From Sphingomonas endophytica (GTDB lineage: Bacteria > Pseudomonadota > Alphaproteobacteria > Sphingomonadales > Sphingomonadaceae): 64,000 nt of DNA. The stretch is from assembly GCF_001476895.1 (NCBI RefSeq), contig NZ_LDTB01000026.1, positions 32,147 through 96,146 of the forward strand, read 5' to 3'. A model generated the notes under the pieces. It did not search any database. It saw nothing but the letters and a program-made list of their open reading frames with translations, and was not told the DNA's origin. The first letter of the stretch is position 1. Every line of letters begins with the position of its first letter. Below, one piece after another: positions 11,443 to 21,669 of this stretch. Made by a program: the position numbers and the translations under genes.

Positions 11443-11745
11443 TCACGCCAGCAGCTTGGGTCCGTCCTTCTGGAGTTTCGCACGGAGCTGCTCGGCGAAC
11501 ATGCCCAACAGGCCCGGCAGGACGAACACGCCGTGCACGTTGCGCTCGGTCACGTCCAGCTGCACCGCGACACGCTGTCCCATGCCTTCGACGACGAAGT
11601 GCAGCGTGTCGCCGTCCCAGCGATGCTCGCTGACATGGCCGCCAGGAATATAGCCGGCGAGCTTGTCGAAGCCGCCCTCGATCCGCGTCTTCGCGCCCGC
11701 GATGCCGAGCTGATGCGGCAGGTCCACTTCGATCGGCGTGCTCAT
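11443..11745 (-). CDS. Polyhydroxyalkanoic-acid-system-type small protein
   Basis: 100-aa protein that begins with the typical PHA_gran_rgn opening (MSTPIEVDLPHQLG), continues with short beta-strand segments such as GDTLHFVVEGMGQ, and ends in a helix with LLGMFAEQLRAKL. The family is often annotated as polyhydroxyalkanoic acid granule-associated or system protein, with function undefined. The start is ATG 11745; 17 further upstream codons are open but not family-like. It reads away from lnt. No PHA-synthesis gene is nearby. Confidence 0.75.
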   Translation of the reverse strand: MSTPIEVDLPHQLGIAGAKTRIEGGFDKLAGYIPGGHVSEHRWDGDTLHFVVEGMGQRVAVQLDVTERNVHGVFVLPGLLGMFAEQLRAKLQKDGPKLLA

Positions 11746-11864
11746 GCGGCGGTTCCGGGAAAAGGATGTGTCATGGCGCGATAATACGCCTCGCAACCGT
11801 CATCGTCACGCCCTACCTGACGGTCCGGCTTGCGATGGCGCGCGCGGCGTCGCAGGAGGCCGTC

Positions 11865-13451
11865 ATGCCACCCGGCGCAAGGATCGCAGCCCTGCCCTAT
11901 TCTTCCCCGCTTCGCCGCCTTCCCCGGCGCTATCCCGCGTTGACCGCGCTGCTGCTCGGCGCGGCGGCGGCGTGCGGGTTCGCCCCTCTGCAACTCTGGT
12001 GGCTGGCGCTCGCCTGCCTCGCGGGCTGGATGGCGCTGGTCCATGCGGCGCCGACGCTGCGGCAGGCGCTGTGGCGCGGCTGGGCGTTCGGGGTCGGGCA
12101 TTTCACGATCAACGACAATTGGTTCCAGCACGCCTTCACCTTCCAGGACCAGATGCCGCATGCGCTGGGCTATGCCGCGCCGCTGGCGCTGGCGCTGTAT
12201 CTGGCGGTGTTCCCGGCCATCGCGGCCGGGCTGACGTGGCGGTTCCGGGCGGCGCGAATCGATGCCGGCTGGATCTTGCTGTTCGGGGCGGCGTGGATCG
12301 CGACCGAATGGATGCGGTCGTGGGCCTTCACGGGCTATGCCTGGGATCCGCTGTCGGTGATGTGGGTGCCGGTGCCGCCGGTCGCGTGGCTGGCGACGCT
12401 GATCGGCACCTATGCATTGTCGGGATTGAGCGTCGTCGCGGCGGGCCTGCTGTTACTAATCCCGCGCCGTCCGTTTCCGATGGCCGCGCTGATCGCCGTA
12501 ATCGCCATGCTGCTGGTGGCGGAGTGGCGCGGCTATCCGATGCCGTCCGCCGCGCCGGCGACTGCCCCGCGCCTGGTCGTCGTCCAGCCGAACGTGCCGC
12601 AGGACCAGCGCGGCGAGAGCGATCAGGCGATGATGCTGGCGCGACTGCTGCGGCTCTCCGGCACCCCGGGCGGCGCCCCGCGTCTGGTGATGTGGCCGGA
12701 AGGAGTGATCCGCGACTTCATCGAGGATGACTATCCATACTGGGTGTATGGCAATACCAGCCCGTGGCTGACGCGGACGCGCATGGCCGCCGCGCTGGGG
12801 CCCCGCGACATGCTGCTGACCGGCGGCACCGCACTCCAGTTCGATGCGCGCGGCGACGTCACCACCGCGACCAACTCGGTGTTCGCGCTCGATCCGCGCG
12901 GATGGATCCGGGGACGCTACGACAAGGCGCACCTGGTGCCATATGGCGAGTATCTGCCGATGCCGTGGCTGCTCAAGCCGCTGGGCCTGTCGCGACTGGT
13001 GCCCGGCGACATGGACTTCGCCGCCGGGCCGGGCCCGCGCACGATGGTGGTGCCGGGGTTCGGCGCGATCGGGATGCAGCTGTGCTATGAGATCATCTTC
13101 TCCGGCCAGACGGTCGATCCGGCGCATCGCCCCCGGCTGATCTTCAATCCGTCCAACGATGCGTGGTTCGGAAGCTGGGGCCCGCCGCAGCATCTGGCAC
13201 AGGCGCGGTTGCGGGCGATCGAGGAAGGGCTGCCGGTGGTGCGCGCCACCCCCAACGGCATCTCGGCGGTGATCGGCGCCGATGGTGCGCTGCTGGCGAC
13301 GGTACCGCACCAGCAAGCGGGAGCGATCGACATCGCGATCCCGCCCGCGCACGCGCCGACGCTGTTTTCACGGATCGGTAACGCCGCCGCGGCGATAGTC
13401 GCGCTTGGGGCTTGCGTCATCGCATTTGCCTTGCGCCGTCGCGCGCGCTAA
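11865..13451 (+). CDS. lnt: Apolipoprotein N-acyltransferase Lnt
   Basis: 528-aa inner-membrane enzyme that adds the third acyl chain to lipoproteins. An N-terminal bundle of about six membrane helices (20-210) is followed by a nitrilase-type domain. The catalytic triad is visible: E279 (MWPEGVI), K354 (YDKAHLVP) and C407 (LCYEIIFS). A last helix (about 495-520) closes the protein. The ATG at 11865 was chosen because AGGAGG lies 5 nt upstream; an in-frame ATG at 11766 would add 33 non-conserved residues. metK follows after 43 bp. Confidence 0.95.
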   Translation: MPPGARIAALPYSSPLRRLPRRYPALTALLLGAAAACGFAPLQLWWLALACLAGWMALVHAAPTLRQALWRGWAFGVGHFTINDNWFQHAFTFQDQMPHALGYAAPLALALYLAVFPAIAAGLTWRFRAARIDAGWILLFGAAWIATEWMRSWAFTGYAWDPLSVMWVPVPPVAWLATLIGTYALSGLSVVAAGLLLLIPRRPFPMAALIAVIAMLLVAEWRGYPMPSAAPATAPRLVVVQPNVPQDQRGESDQAMMLARLLRLSGTPGGAPRLVMWPEGVIRDFIEDDYPYWVYGNTSPWLTRTRMAAALGPRDMLLTGGTALQFDARGDVTTATNSVFALDPRGWIRGRYDKAHLVPYGEYLPMPWLLKPLGLSRLVPGDMDFAAGPGPRTMVVPGFGAIGMQLCYEIIFSGQTVDPAHRPRLIFNPSNDAWFGSWGPPQHLAQARLRAIEEGLPVVRATPNGISAVIGADGALLATVPHQQAGAIDIAIPPAHAPTLFSRIGNAAAAIVALGACVIAFALRRRAR

Positions 13452-13454
13452 GTG

Positions 13455-13474
13455 ACATAAAGCTATCTTTATAT
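13455..13474. promoter_or_regulatory. Probable SAM-metabolism operator upstream of metK
   Basis: ATAAAGCTATCTTTAT (13457-13472) is a near-perfect palindrome: arms ATAAAG and CTTTAT around CTAT, followed by a further AT. It is the only AT-rich palindrome in this GC-rich gap and lies 22 bp before the metK ATG. The pattern agrees with the ATAAAGATATCTTTAT-like motif I recall being predicted for ArsR-family SAM/SAH regulators (SamR/SahR) of proteobacteria. No regulator gene is in the window. Confidence 0.6.
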
Positions 13475-13494
13475 CGTTATCTCCCGGAGCATCC

Positions 13495-14712
<1,218 letters not shown>

Positions 14713-14719
14713 TGGGAAG

Positions 14720-14748
14720 GGGCGCGCTACGGCGCGCCCTGTCCTTTC
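14720..14748 (+). terminator. Rho-independent-like terminator of metK
   Basis: GGGCGCGC (14720-14727) and GCGCGCCC (14732-14739) form a perfect stem with a 4-nt loop, 8 bp after the metK stop. A short pyrimidine tract (TGTCCTTTC) follows. Confidence 0.75.
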
Positions 14749-14879
14749 GCGGGGCCCCGGGGCGGGCGCGGGATCGCTGCGAAAGCCCCCGTGCTTCCGG
14801 CCCGGTTCCGGCAGTCATGGCGGCGCAGTCCCATGCCCTCACCGGGGCGACGGTCCCCGGCGAATGGGCCAGCCCTGGC

Positions 14880-15509
14880 TCAGCTCGGGTGTGCTTCCAC
14901 TTCCGCTTCGGCGCTACTCTCGCGCCGGTTCTCGACCGCCCGGGCCGCCGCCGCGATCGCCCATCCCGCGACCCGCTCCGACAGCCAGCCGATCACCGCG
15001 CCCGCCACAACGTCGCTGGTATAATGCGCGCCGCGCGTGACCTGCGCGACACCGGCGGTGCCGGCAGCGAGCGTCGCCGCCCCGGCGGCGGCGGGCACTT
15101 CGTGCGCGATCGATTGTGCCACGGCGACCGCGCCGGCGGTGTGCCCGGACGGGAAGGCGTTACGATCGCTATCGTCGGTGCCATGTCCCTTTTCCAGCTG
15201 CGGCGACGCGCCGGCCGCGTTCGGGCGAGTGCGATCCACGCCCGCCTTCAGCACGGTCTTCAACCCTGTCGCGAGCAGGTGGCTGGTCACCATCCGCGCC
15301 CCGCTGCGCGCCAGTGCCGGTCGGCGCAAAACCGCGCCGACCGCCAGCGTCCCCAGCCCGAGCGCGAGCAACGGCGGTTCGTCGGTCAGCTTCGACACCG
15401 GCGTCAGCGCACGCACCACCCCGGCCGTCGCCAGTGCGCGCAGCGGCGCGTGGGCCTCATGCTCGCGTTCGGCGGCGGCGCGGATCGCCTGCTTCTTCTT
15501 CTTGCCCAT
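14880..15509 (-). CDS. PAP2-superfamily phosphatase
   Basis: 209-aa membrane phosphatase of the PAP2 (type 2 phosphatidic acid phosphatase) family. The three signature motifs are KAGVDRTRP (K88-P96), FPSGH (119-123) and RGAHYTSD (R159, H162, D166). Four or five hydrophobic helices surround them. Substrates could be phosphatidate, undecaprenyl-PP or another lipid phosphate; sequence does not decide. The start is ATG 15509 (MGKKKKQ), with GGGG 8 nt upstream; an in-frame start 11 codons earlier is possible. It is oriented against metK. Confidence 0.88.
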   Translation of the reverse strand: MGKKKKQAIRAAAEREHEAHAPLRALATAGVVRALTPVSKLTDEPPLLALGLGTLAVGAVLRRPALARSGARMVTSHLLATGLKTVLKAGVDRTRPNAAGASPQLEKGHGTDDSDRNAFPSGHTAGAVAVAQSIAHEVPAAAGAATLAAGTAGVAQVTRGAHYTSDVVAGAVIGWLSERVAGWAIAAAARAVENRRESSAEAEVEAHPS

Positions 15510-15569
15510 GCTGACCCCGTTCGTTGATTGCGCCCCCGCCAACGGTCGAACGGGCGCTTTCGCTCCGCA

Positions 15570-16337
15570 TCAGCGCGCGGCGGTATAGGCGGCAAAGGGT
15601 TCGCTCTGGATCATCCGTCCGTCGCGCCACACCTGTACGCCGCCGCCTCCCTTCGCCGGATCGACCGAGGCCAGTACGCGATAGACATAGCCGTTGTTGG
15701 CGAACTGATAAATGCGCCGCCCGCCGCGTTCCTCGACCAGCCGTCCGCCCGAGACGGTCAGCGATGCGCGCGTATCGCGCCCGCCCCATGGTCGCTCGAT
15801 CGCCGGCAACTCGGCATCGAAATTGTAGCTGCGGTACTGATAGCCGTCGCGATCGGTGCGCGTCACCTGCACCGAGCGTTTGGCGGTGACGCCCAGCACG
15901 CGCGTCTGCGGCGCAAAGCGGCAGCCGGTGGTGTCGCGCCCCCAGGTCACCGCCGTGACGGTGGGCGTGGTCGCACCGGGATCGACCATGCCGGGATTGA
16001 CCGCATGGATGTTGCCGACGTCGCGACCCGCTTCGTTGGTGAGCGGATAATAGATCTGCCCGGCGCCGGGATCGGCCGCGCCGACGCGGACACGCGTCTG
16101 ATACCGCACCAGCCCCGGCTTCGACAGGCTGGTCAGCGTCGCGACCCGCTGCGCATCGGGCGGCGAGAGCACCAGCACCCGGTCGCGATCGGTGGAATCG
16201 CAGACGAACACCGCCGGCGTCCAGCCATCCTCCCCGTGCAGCGCCGAGATCGACCCGGTGCTCGACAGTTGCGACCAGGCCGCCACCGGCAGCGCCGCCG
16301 CCGCGATCGCCGCACCACCGATCATCCACCCACGCAT
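15570..16337 (-). CDS. Secreted hypothetical protein
   Basis: 255-aa protein with an N-terminal signal-like sequence (MRGWMIGGAAIAAAALPVAAWS), and otherwise soluble and beta-rich. I do not recognise a catalytic motif or family. It contains only two cysteines in the mature part (about 46 and 137), which could form a disulphide. It lies just upstream of the PAP2 gene on the same strand, separated by about 60 bp, so the two may be co-transcribed. It is divergent from trmB, with only 47 bp between the two starts. Confidence 0.7.
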   Translation of the reverse strand: MRGWMIGGAAIAAAALPVAAWSQLSSTGSISALHGEDGWTPAVFVCDSTDRDRVLVLSPPDAQRVATLTSLSKPGLVRYQTRVRVGAADPGAGQIYYPLTNEAGRDVGNIHAVNPGMVDPGATTPTVTAVTWGRDTTGCRFAPQTRVLGVTAKRSVQVTRTDRDGYQYRSYNFDAELPAIERPWGGRDTRASLTVSGGRLVEERGGRRIYQFANNGYVYRVLASVDPAKGGGGVQVWRDGRMIQSEPFAAYTAAR

Positions 16338-16384
16338 CGCTTCCTCCGTTTCGTTTTGCGCGACGCTGGGCTAGGCGCGCCAGC

Positions 16385-17065
16385 ATGAACGATCCCACAA
16401 CGATCCGCCGCCTGTACGGCCGGCGTCAGGGCCATGCGTTGCGCGCGGGTCAGGCCGCGCTGGTCGAGGACCTGCTGCCGCGCATCGCGGTGCCCGAGGA
16501 AGGACCGCTCGACGCCGCGCGACTGTTCGGCGACGATCGCCCGTTGCAGGTCGAGATCGGCTTCGGCGCCGGCGAGCACCTCGCCGGTCAGGCCAGTGCC
16601 GCGCCCGGCACCGGCTTCATCGGCTGCGAGCCGTTCCTGAACGGCGTCGTCGGTGCTCTGGGCCATGTCCGCGACGGTGCGCTGGACAATGTCCGCATCC
16701 ACATGGGCGACGCGCTGGAGGTGGTCGAGCGGCTGCCCGACGCGTCGCTGGAGCGGGTCTATCTGCTCCATCCCGATCCCTGGCCCAAGGCGCGCCATGC
16801 CAAGCGCCGGATGATGAACCACGGCCCGCTCGACCTGATCGCGCGCAAGCTGAAGCCGGGGGCGGAGTTCCGGCTGGGCACCGACGACCCGACCTATTGC
16901 CGCTGGTCGATGATGGTAATGAACCAGCGCCGCGATTTCGCGTGGCAGGCGCGGACGCCGCAAGACTTCCTTGAACGTCCCGCCGACTGGCCGGAAACCC
17001 GCTACGAGAGAAAAGCGCGGCGTCAGGGGCATGAGGTCTGGTATTTCCGCTACATCCGCGTCTGA
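16385..17065 (+). CDS. trmB: tRNA (guanine-N7-)-methyltransferase TrmB
   Basis: 226-aa SAM-dependent methyltransferase producing m7G46 in tRNA. The SAM-binding motif EIGFGAGEH is at 57-65. The family-specific LLHPDPWPKARHAKRR stretch is at about 127-142, and the GTDDPTYC segment near the C-terminus is also diagnostic. Length is normal. In many alphaproteobacteria trmB directly follows metK, so the two genes inserted between them here are the unusual element. Confidence 0.96.
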   Translation: MNDPTTIRRLYGRRQGHALRAGQAALVEDLLPRIAVPEEGPLDAARLFGDDRPLQVEIGFGAGEHLAGQASAAPGTGFIGCEPFLNGVVGALGHVRDGALDNVRIHMGDALEVVERLPDASLERVYLLHPDPWPKARHAKRRMMNHGPLDLIARKLKPGAEFRLGTDDPTYCRWSMMVMNQRRDFAWQARTPQDFLERPADWPETRYERKARRQGHEVWYFRYIRV

Positions 17066-17117
17066 TCGCTGACCGTCCGTCGTCGTCGTGCGTTGCACGC
17101 GCGACAGGGAGTGGACG

Positions 17118-17924
17118 ATGGGCGAGGAACAACGGGTCGAGGAAGCCGAAGAGGCCGAGGAACGCAGCGCGCCGGCCGCGCGCGTCGTCCACGCCGCCGT
17201 CATCGAACAGGGCGAGGAGGAGCTGGAACGTCCGCTGTCCTCGCTGTTCTGGTCCGGCGTGGCGGCCGGCATCGCGATCATGGCGTCGGTATGGGTCAGC
17301 GGCGCGCTGCACCATCACCTGCCCGATACACCATGGTCCGAGGCGGTCATCGCACTGGGATATCCGTTCGGCTTCCTGATCGTGATCCTCGGGCGCTTGC
17401 AGCTCTTTACCGAACATACCGCGGTCGCGGTGGTGCCGCTCGTACGGCGACCCAGCCGCGAGGGCGCATGGCGGCTAGGCCGATTATGGGCAACGGTCTT
17501 CGTCGCCAACATGATCGGCACGGCGGCAATCGCGGCGCTGGCGGTGTTCGGGCCAGTCCAGTCGGCAGAGGTGCTGGACGGGATGCTGGCGGTGTCGCGC
17601 AAGCTGACCGAGCGGGATGCGGCGGCGACGCTTCTGCAGGCGATCCCGGCAGGCTTCCTGATCGCGTCGATCGCGTGGATCCGTTCGGCGATCGAGGGCA
17701 GCGGCTTCTCCAGCGTGTTCGCCGTCACCTATGCGATCGCGCTGGGCGGATTCGCGCATGTCGTGGCGGGCGCGGCGGAGGCGTTCCTGCTGCTTTGGCA
17801 TGGCGAGGTCGGCATCGGCTGGGTAGCGGGCAGCTTCGTGATGCCGGCACTGGCGGGCAATATCATCGGCGGCACCGGGCTGTTCGCCTTGCTCGCCCAT
17901 GCGCAGGTGAAGGACGAGCTTTAG
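17118..17924 (+). CDS. Formate/nitrite transporter-family membrane protein
   Basis: 268-aa inner-membrane protein. A charged Glu-rich N-terminal tail (about 1-45) is followed by six hydrophobic helices in the FNT fold. Segments such as GRLQLFTEHTAVAVVPL and AGNIIGGTGLFALLAHAQV are typical of the YfdC-like branch. The transported ion is unknown. The start is ATG 17118, with AGGGAG upstream; a longer form would add 10 residues. No formate or nitrite enzyme lies next to it. Confidence 0.85.
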   Translation: MGEEQRVEEAEEAEERSAPAARVVHAAVIEQGEEELERPLSSLFWSGVAAGIAIMASVWVSGALHHHLPDTPWSEAVIALGYPFGFLIVILGRLQLFTEHTAVAVVPLVRRPSREGAWRLGRLWATVFVANMIGTAAIAALAVFGPVQSAEVLDGMLAVSRKLTERDAAATLLQAIPAGFLIASIAWIRSAIEGSGFSSVFAVTYAIALGGFAHVVAGAAEAFLLLWHGEVGIGWVAGSFVMPALAGNIIGGTGLFALLAHAQVKDEL

Positions 17925-17931
17925 CGCCGGA

Positions 17932-18390
17932 TCACGGCTTGACGATCCGCTCCGTCAGCCGCGCCACGACGATACCGAAGCGGCTGACCGTCAGACGGTT
18001 GTCGAGCGAGCGCCCATCGGGCGCGGGGGTCAATACCTGCCGGATCCGGAAACCGTCGCGGGTCGTGAAGCCGAGCAGGAGGTGCTGTCCCTTGATCTCT
18101 CCGGTCACGGGTCCGCGCGCATCGGTCAGCGTCCCGGAATAGCGGCCCGGCGCGATCCGGCGCAGGTGCCAGCGGCGCGTGCGCGGCGGCTTGTCCCCCT
18201 CGACCACCGACTGGTCGAGCACCAGTACATCCTGGCCTTCACGGCGTCCGGTGCCGCGGACCGTGACCGGCACGCGAGCGCGGAACAGCACCTTCAGCCG
18301 CCCCGTCCCGCGCGTCTCCCCCGCGAAGAAGGTCAACGGGTCGAACGCGGGCGACGGCGTGGCGGCGGCGAGCAGGAGGGCGACGAACAT
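17932..18390 (-). CDS. DUF3833-like exported protein
   Basis: 152-aa protein with a short hydrophobic N-terminus (MFVALLLAAATPSPA), probably a signal peptide. The body matches the DUF3833 pattern I recall: an early DPLTFFAGETRGTG, a central RRWHLRRIAPGRYSGTL, and a terminal LTERIVKP. Function is unknown; the fold is probably a lipocalin-like beta-barrel. Convergent with the FNT-family gene (7-bp gap). Confidence 0.7.
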   Translation of the reverse strand: MFVALLLAAATPSPAFDPLTFFAGETRGTGRLKVLFRARVPVTVRGTGRREGQDVLVLDQSVVEGDKPPRTRRWHLRRIAPGRYSGTLTDARGPVTGEIKGQHLLLGFTTRDGFRIRQVLTPAPDGRSLDNRLTVSRFGIVVARLTERIVKP

Positions 18391-18429
18391 GCCCCGCTGA
18401 ACGCGCCGCCCGGCGAATAGGCGCCGCGC

Positions 18430-19287
18430 TTACTTCGCCGCGAGCATCTTATCGACTGCGCGCTCGTAGATCAGCGCCATCTTGCCGGAACCGCCGACCA
18501 GATCGGTGTTGCCGTCGGTCGGGTGGATGCCGTCCTTGAAGAGCGTCTTGTCGCAGGCCGCCTCGTCCGGACCCATCACCGGATCGGCAGCGAAGTCGAT
18601 CACCCCGTCGATCCGCTTGTCCACCAGCGCCTGCCGGATGGCGGCATTGACGATCGGGCGGCGCTCCTTGTGACGATTGTGATACGCCGGATAGGAGGGG
18701 AAGCAGAGCGGCAGCACGGTGCCGACCGCCACCTTCGCGCCGGTCGCCTTGACGGATGCGACATAGGCCCAGAGCGCATTCAGCCAGTCCTGCGCGGTCT
18801 CGTACTGACCATCGCCGAGATCGTTCGCGCCGATCTGGACCGTGACGAGTTCCGGGTTGCTGGCCATGTCGGTGGCGCGACGCTGCACCAGCCCGTTGCC
18901 GCCGCCGGTGTCGCTGATCCGCGAGCCCGAGACCGCCGCGCCGCGCAGGTCGACGTTGGGGTGACGCAGCGCGAAGATGCCGGTGTAGGAACCGTTCCAG
19001 AACAGCGAGATGCTGTCACCTTCGGCGACGACGATCGGCTTGCCCTTGATCACCGGCTTGGGCGTCAGCTTGTCGAGACGCGCCTGACGATTGGCGATGC
19101 TGATATCGATATACCATTTCGCCTTCTTGAAGCAGGCGATGTCGGCCTCGAGCTTCTTCGTATCGGTGGTCACGTAGACCTGATCGCCGAGCAGCGAGTA
19201 ACAATCCCGCACCACGTTCTGCGCGGCGGCCGGGGTGGCCGGAACGGCGGCCAGAGCGGCAGCGATAAAGAACATGTACTTCACCAT
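18430..19287 (-). CDS. Secreted SGNH/GDSL hydrolase
   Basis: 285-aa exported hydrolase. A signal peptide (residues 1-22, cleavage near AAAQ) precedes an SGNH domain with block I EGDSIS (S92), block III GAND (N155) and block V DGIHP (D252, H255). The catalytic triad is complete. Such enzymes deacylate glycans or lipids; the substrate is unknown. A perfect 8-bp hairpin (19322-19342) lies in its leader. Confidence 0.85.
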   Translation of the reverse strand: MVKYMFFIAAALAAVPATPAAAQNVVRDCYSLLGDQVYVTTDTKKLEADIACFKKAKWYIDISIANRQARLDKLTPKPVIKGKPIVVAEGDSISLFWNGSYTGIFALRHPNVDLRGAAVSGSRISDTGGGNGLVQRRATDMASNPELVTVQIGANDLGDGQYETAQDWLNALWAYVASVKATGAKVAVGTVLPLCFPSYPAYHNRHKERRPIVNAAIRQALVDKRIDGVIDFAADPVMGPDEAACDKTLFKDGIHPTDGNTDLVGGSGKMALIYERAVDKMLAAK

Positions 19288-19321
19288 GGCAGACGCCTCT
19301 CCGAACAGGATGCCCGGAAAG

Positions 19322-19342
19322 ACCGGGCCACATCGGCCCGGT
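19322..19342. other. Hairpin in the leader of the SGNH hydrolase
   Basis: ACCGGGCC (19322-19329) and GGCCCGGT (19335-19342) form a perfect stem with a 5-nt loop, 35 bp upstream of the SGNH start codon at 19287. Its role is unknown. The promoter is probably the AT-rich stretch at 19343-19370. Confidence 0.4.
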
Positions 19343-19392
19343 TAAAGAACGTCCGTTAATAAATCTTTCCCATCCGGCAAAGATCATGAAGA

Positions 19393-19421
19393 GGGCGTGC
19401 CGTCGCAACTACGGCACGCCC
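19393..19421 (-). terminator. Terminator hairpin after katE
   Basis: GGGCGTGCCGT (19393-19403) and ACGGCACGCCC (19411-19421) make a perfect 11-bp stem with a 7-nt loop, 7 bp beyond the katE stop. The following U-tract is weak (CTCTTC). Confidence 0.75.
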
Positions 19422-19428
19422 GATCCCA

Positions 19429-21513
19429 TCACGCCAAAGTACGAACGTGTTGCTCGCGATTCCAATAGCGTTGCTTGGCGGCGTCAACGAATCGTTCCAG
19501 ATCGGTAACGCCTTCATCCGGCTCGACCCCGGCCTTGTCGAGAAGCGGTTTCGCCGCGTCGTTGTGCCCGATCGCCTTCAGATGGCCGAACGCATCCATC
19601 ACCCACTGGACGGCGGCGGCCTCCTTCAGCAGCTTCGCGCAGGCCGATTCGGCGAGAATTACCGCGCATGCGTCGACCGTGACCGAGGGCTGGCCGAACA
19701 GCTGCGCATCGGCGGTCACATTGCTGCCGTCCGACAGCGGCACCGATCCGACCTTGGGAGCGATGGTCAGCGGATGGCCGCCCGCCGCCTTCACCGCGGC
19801 GACGACCGAGTCGAATTCCTCGCGGTCGGTGCCGTCGGCGAACAGGATGCCGACCGTGCGCCCCTCCAGCGTGTGCTTCTCGCGCGGGCCGCGCACGATG
19901 CGCAGCGCGGGCGACGGCGCCATGTCGATCACCGGCGCGCTGGTCGGCGCGGCAGCGGGCAGGTCCATCGCGAGGCCATCCGCGACACGCTGTGCCAGTT
20001 CGTCATCCACGTTGCGCAGATTGGCGAGCATCGTCGTGCGGATGTGCGGCAACGACACCTTGCTGAGCTCGAAGACGAACGCCGAGGCGATATGCGCCTG
20101 TTCGGCGGGATCCATCGAGCGCCAGAACAGCCGCGCCTGCGAATAATGGTCGGCGAAGCTTTCCGCGCGGATGCGCAGCTTCGGTCCGCTTTCCTCGGCG
20201 GGATAGCTCTTGAAGCCGTTCGGGTCCTCGCGCGGGCCGCCCGGTTCGCCGGCCAGATGCAGGCTGTTGGGTTCGTAGTTCGCACGGCCCTTGGGCACCT
20301 GCATCTGCATATGGCCGTCACGCTGCATGTTCAGGAACGGGCAGCCCGCCGCGTCGGCGCGCCCCTTGGCCTGATTGATCGGCAGCTGATGCCAGTTGGT
20401 CGATCCCAACCGCTTGATCTGCGTATCCTGATAGCTGAACAGCCGCCCCTGCAGCAGCGGATCGTTGCTATGGTCGATCCCGGGCACCATGTGGCTAGGG
20501 CAGAAAGCGACCTGCTCCGTCTCCGCGAAGAAATTGTCGGGATAACGATCCAGCACCATCTTGCCGACGATGCGGACCGGCAAGACTTCCTCGGGAATGA
20601 TCTTGGTCGCGTCGAGCACGTCATAGGGCTGGCTGTTCGCGAAATCCTCGTCGAACAATTGCACGCCGAGATCCCATTCCGGATAGTCGCCGCGTCCGAT
20701 CCGCTCGAACAGGTCGCGGCGCTGAAAATCGGGGTCGGCGCCCGCGATCTTCACCGTCTCGTCCCAGATCGTCGAGGCGAGGCCCGCGCGCGGCTTCCAG
20801 TGGAACTTGACGAAGGTGCTCTTCCCTTCCGCATTCACAAAGCGGAAGGTGTGGATGCCGAACCCCTCCATCGTCGCGAAGCTGCGCGGCAGCGTGCGGT
20901 CCGACATCGCCCACATGATCATGTGGGTCGCCTCGGGCATCAGCGAGATGAAATCCCAAAAGGTGTCGTGCGCGGTCGCCGCCTGCGGATAGCCGCGATC
21001 CGCCTCCATCTTCGCGGCGTGGATCAGATCCGGGAACTTCATCGCATCCTGGATGAAGAAGACGGGGATGTTGTTACCGACCAGATCCCAATTGCCCTCG
21101 CGCGTGTAGAATTTGACCGCGAAGCCGCGCACGTCGCGCGGCGTGTCGACCGACCCCGCCCCGCCCGCGACGGTGGAGAAGCGCGCGAACACCTCGGTAC
21201 GCTGCCCCTTCTTCTGGAACAGGTCGGCGCGGGTGATATCGGCCAGCGATTCGGTGCATTCGAAATAGCCGTGCGCCGCCGAGCCGCGCGCATGGACGAT
21301 CCGCTCCGGAATACGCTCATGATCGAAATGGTTCATCTTTTCGCGATAGACCTCGTCCTCAAGCAGGACGGGGCCGCGCGGGCCGACCTTCAACTGGTTC
21401 TGATTATCCGACACGGGCGTCCCGTGGTTGGTGGTCAGCACCGGATGATCGGCGTCTGTCACCTGGTGCGTTTCGCCGCCGTTGCCGGACGGGCGGGTGA
21501 TCGTATCGGTCAT
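19429..21513 (-). CDS. katE: Large-subunit catalase KatE (HPII type)
   Basis: 694-aa monofunctional haem catalase with the C-terminal DJ-1/PfpI-like domain that marks clade-2 (HPII) enzymes. Active-site segments are [13 protein letters not shown] (catalytic His), [15 protein letters not shown] (distal Asn) and [14 protein letters not shown] (proximal haem Tyr). The core catalase domain runs to about residue 510, and the flavodoxin-like domain starts near 550 ([16 protein letters not shown]). The gene is divergent from a chemoreceptor-like gene; its promoter region shows a possible EcfG-type element. Confidence 0.96.
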   Translation of the reverse strand: MTDTITRPSGNGGETHQVTDADHPVLTTNHGTPVSDNQNQLKVGPRGPVLLEDEVYREKMNHFDHERIPERIVHARGSAAHGYFECTESLADITRADLFQKKGQRTEVFARFSTVAGGAGSVDTPRDVRGFAVKFYTREGNWDLVGNNIPVFFIQDAMKFPDLIHAAKMEADRGYPQAATAHDTFWDFISLMPEATHMIMWAMSDRTLPRSFATMEGFGIHTFRFVNAEGKSTFVKFHWKPRAGLASTIWDETVKIAGADPDFQRRDLFERIGRGDYPEWDLGVQLFDEDFANSQPYDVLDATKIIPEEVLPVRIVGKMVLDRYPDNFFAETEQVAFCPSHMVPGIDHSNDPLLQGRLFSYQDTQIKRLGSTNWHQLPINQAKGRADAAGCPFLNMQRDGHMQMQVPKGRANYEPNSLHLAGEPGGPREDPNGFKSYPAEESGPKLRIRAESFADHYSQARLFWRSMDPAEQAHIASAFVFELSKVSLPHIRTTMLANLRNVDDELAQRVADGLAMDLPAAAPTSAPVIDMAPSPALRIVRGPREKHTLEGRTVGILFADGTDREEFDSVVAAVKAAGGHPLTIAPKVGSVPLSDGSNVTADAQLFGQPSVTVDACAVILAESACAKLLKEAAAVQWVMDAFGHLKAIGHNDAAKPLLDKAGVEPDEGVTDLERFVDAAKQRYWNREQHVRTLA

Positions 21514-21565
21514 GTCATGCCTCGCGCTGAAGCCGAGGGCATCGGCCCGCGGTCGTCCCGCATCA

Positions 21566-21591
21566 AAGGATCGGCAACGGACAAGAGTTCC
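21566..21591 (-). promoter_or_regulatory. Possible EcfG (general-stress sigma) promoter of katE
   Basis: On the minus strand GGAAC (21591-21587) is followed after 17 bp by CCTT (21569-21566). The alphaproteobacterial general-stress consensus is GGAAC-N16/17-CGTT, so one -10 base differs. The element is 53 bp upstream of the katE start and katE is a common EcfG target. The assignment is tentative. Confidence 0.35.
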
Positions 21592-21669
21592 GTCTCACGG
21601 GACGCGATTCATCATGCTGTCACACGGCGGAAAGCGCCTATTTACCGGCAACCGTTACGCACCGGAAAC

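Noticed and set aside
13451..13494. SAM riboswitch upstream of metK
   Set aside because: The gap is only 43 bp and contains a simple palindrome; no riboswitch core could fit or was recognised.
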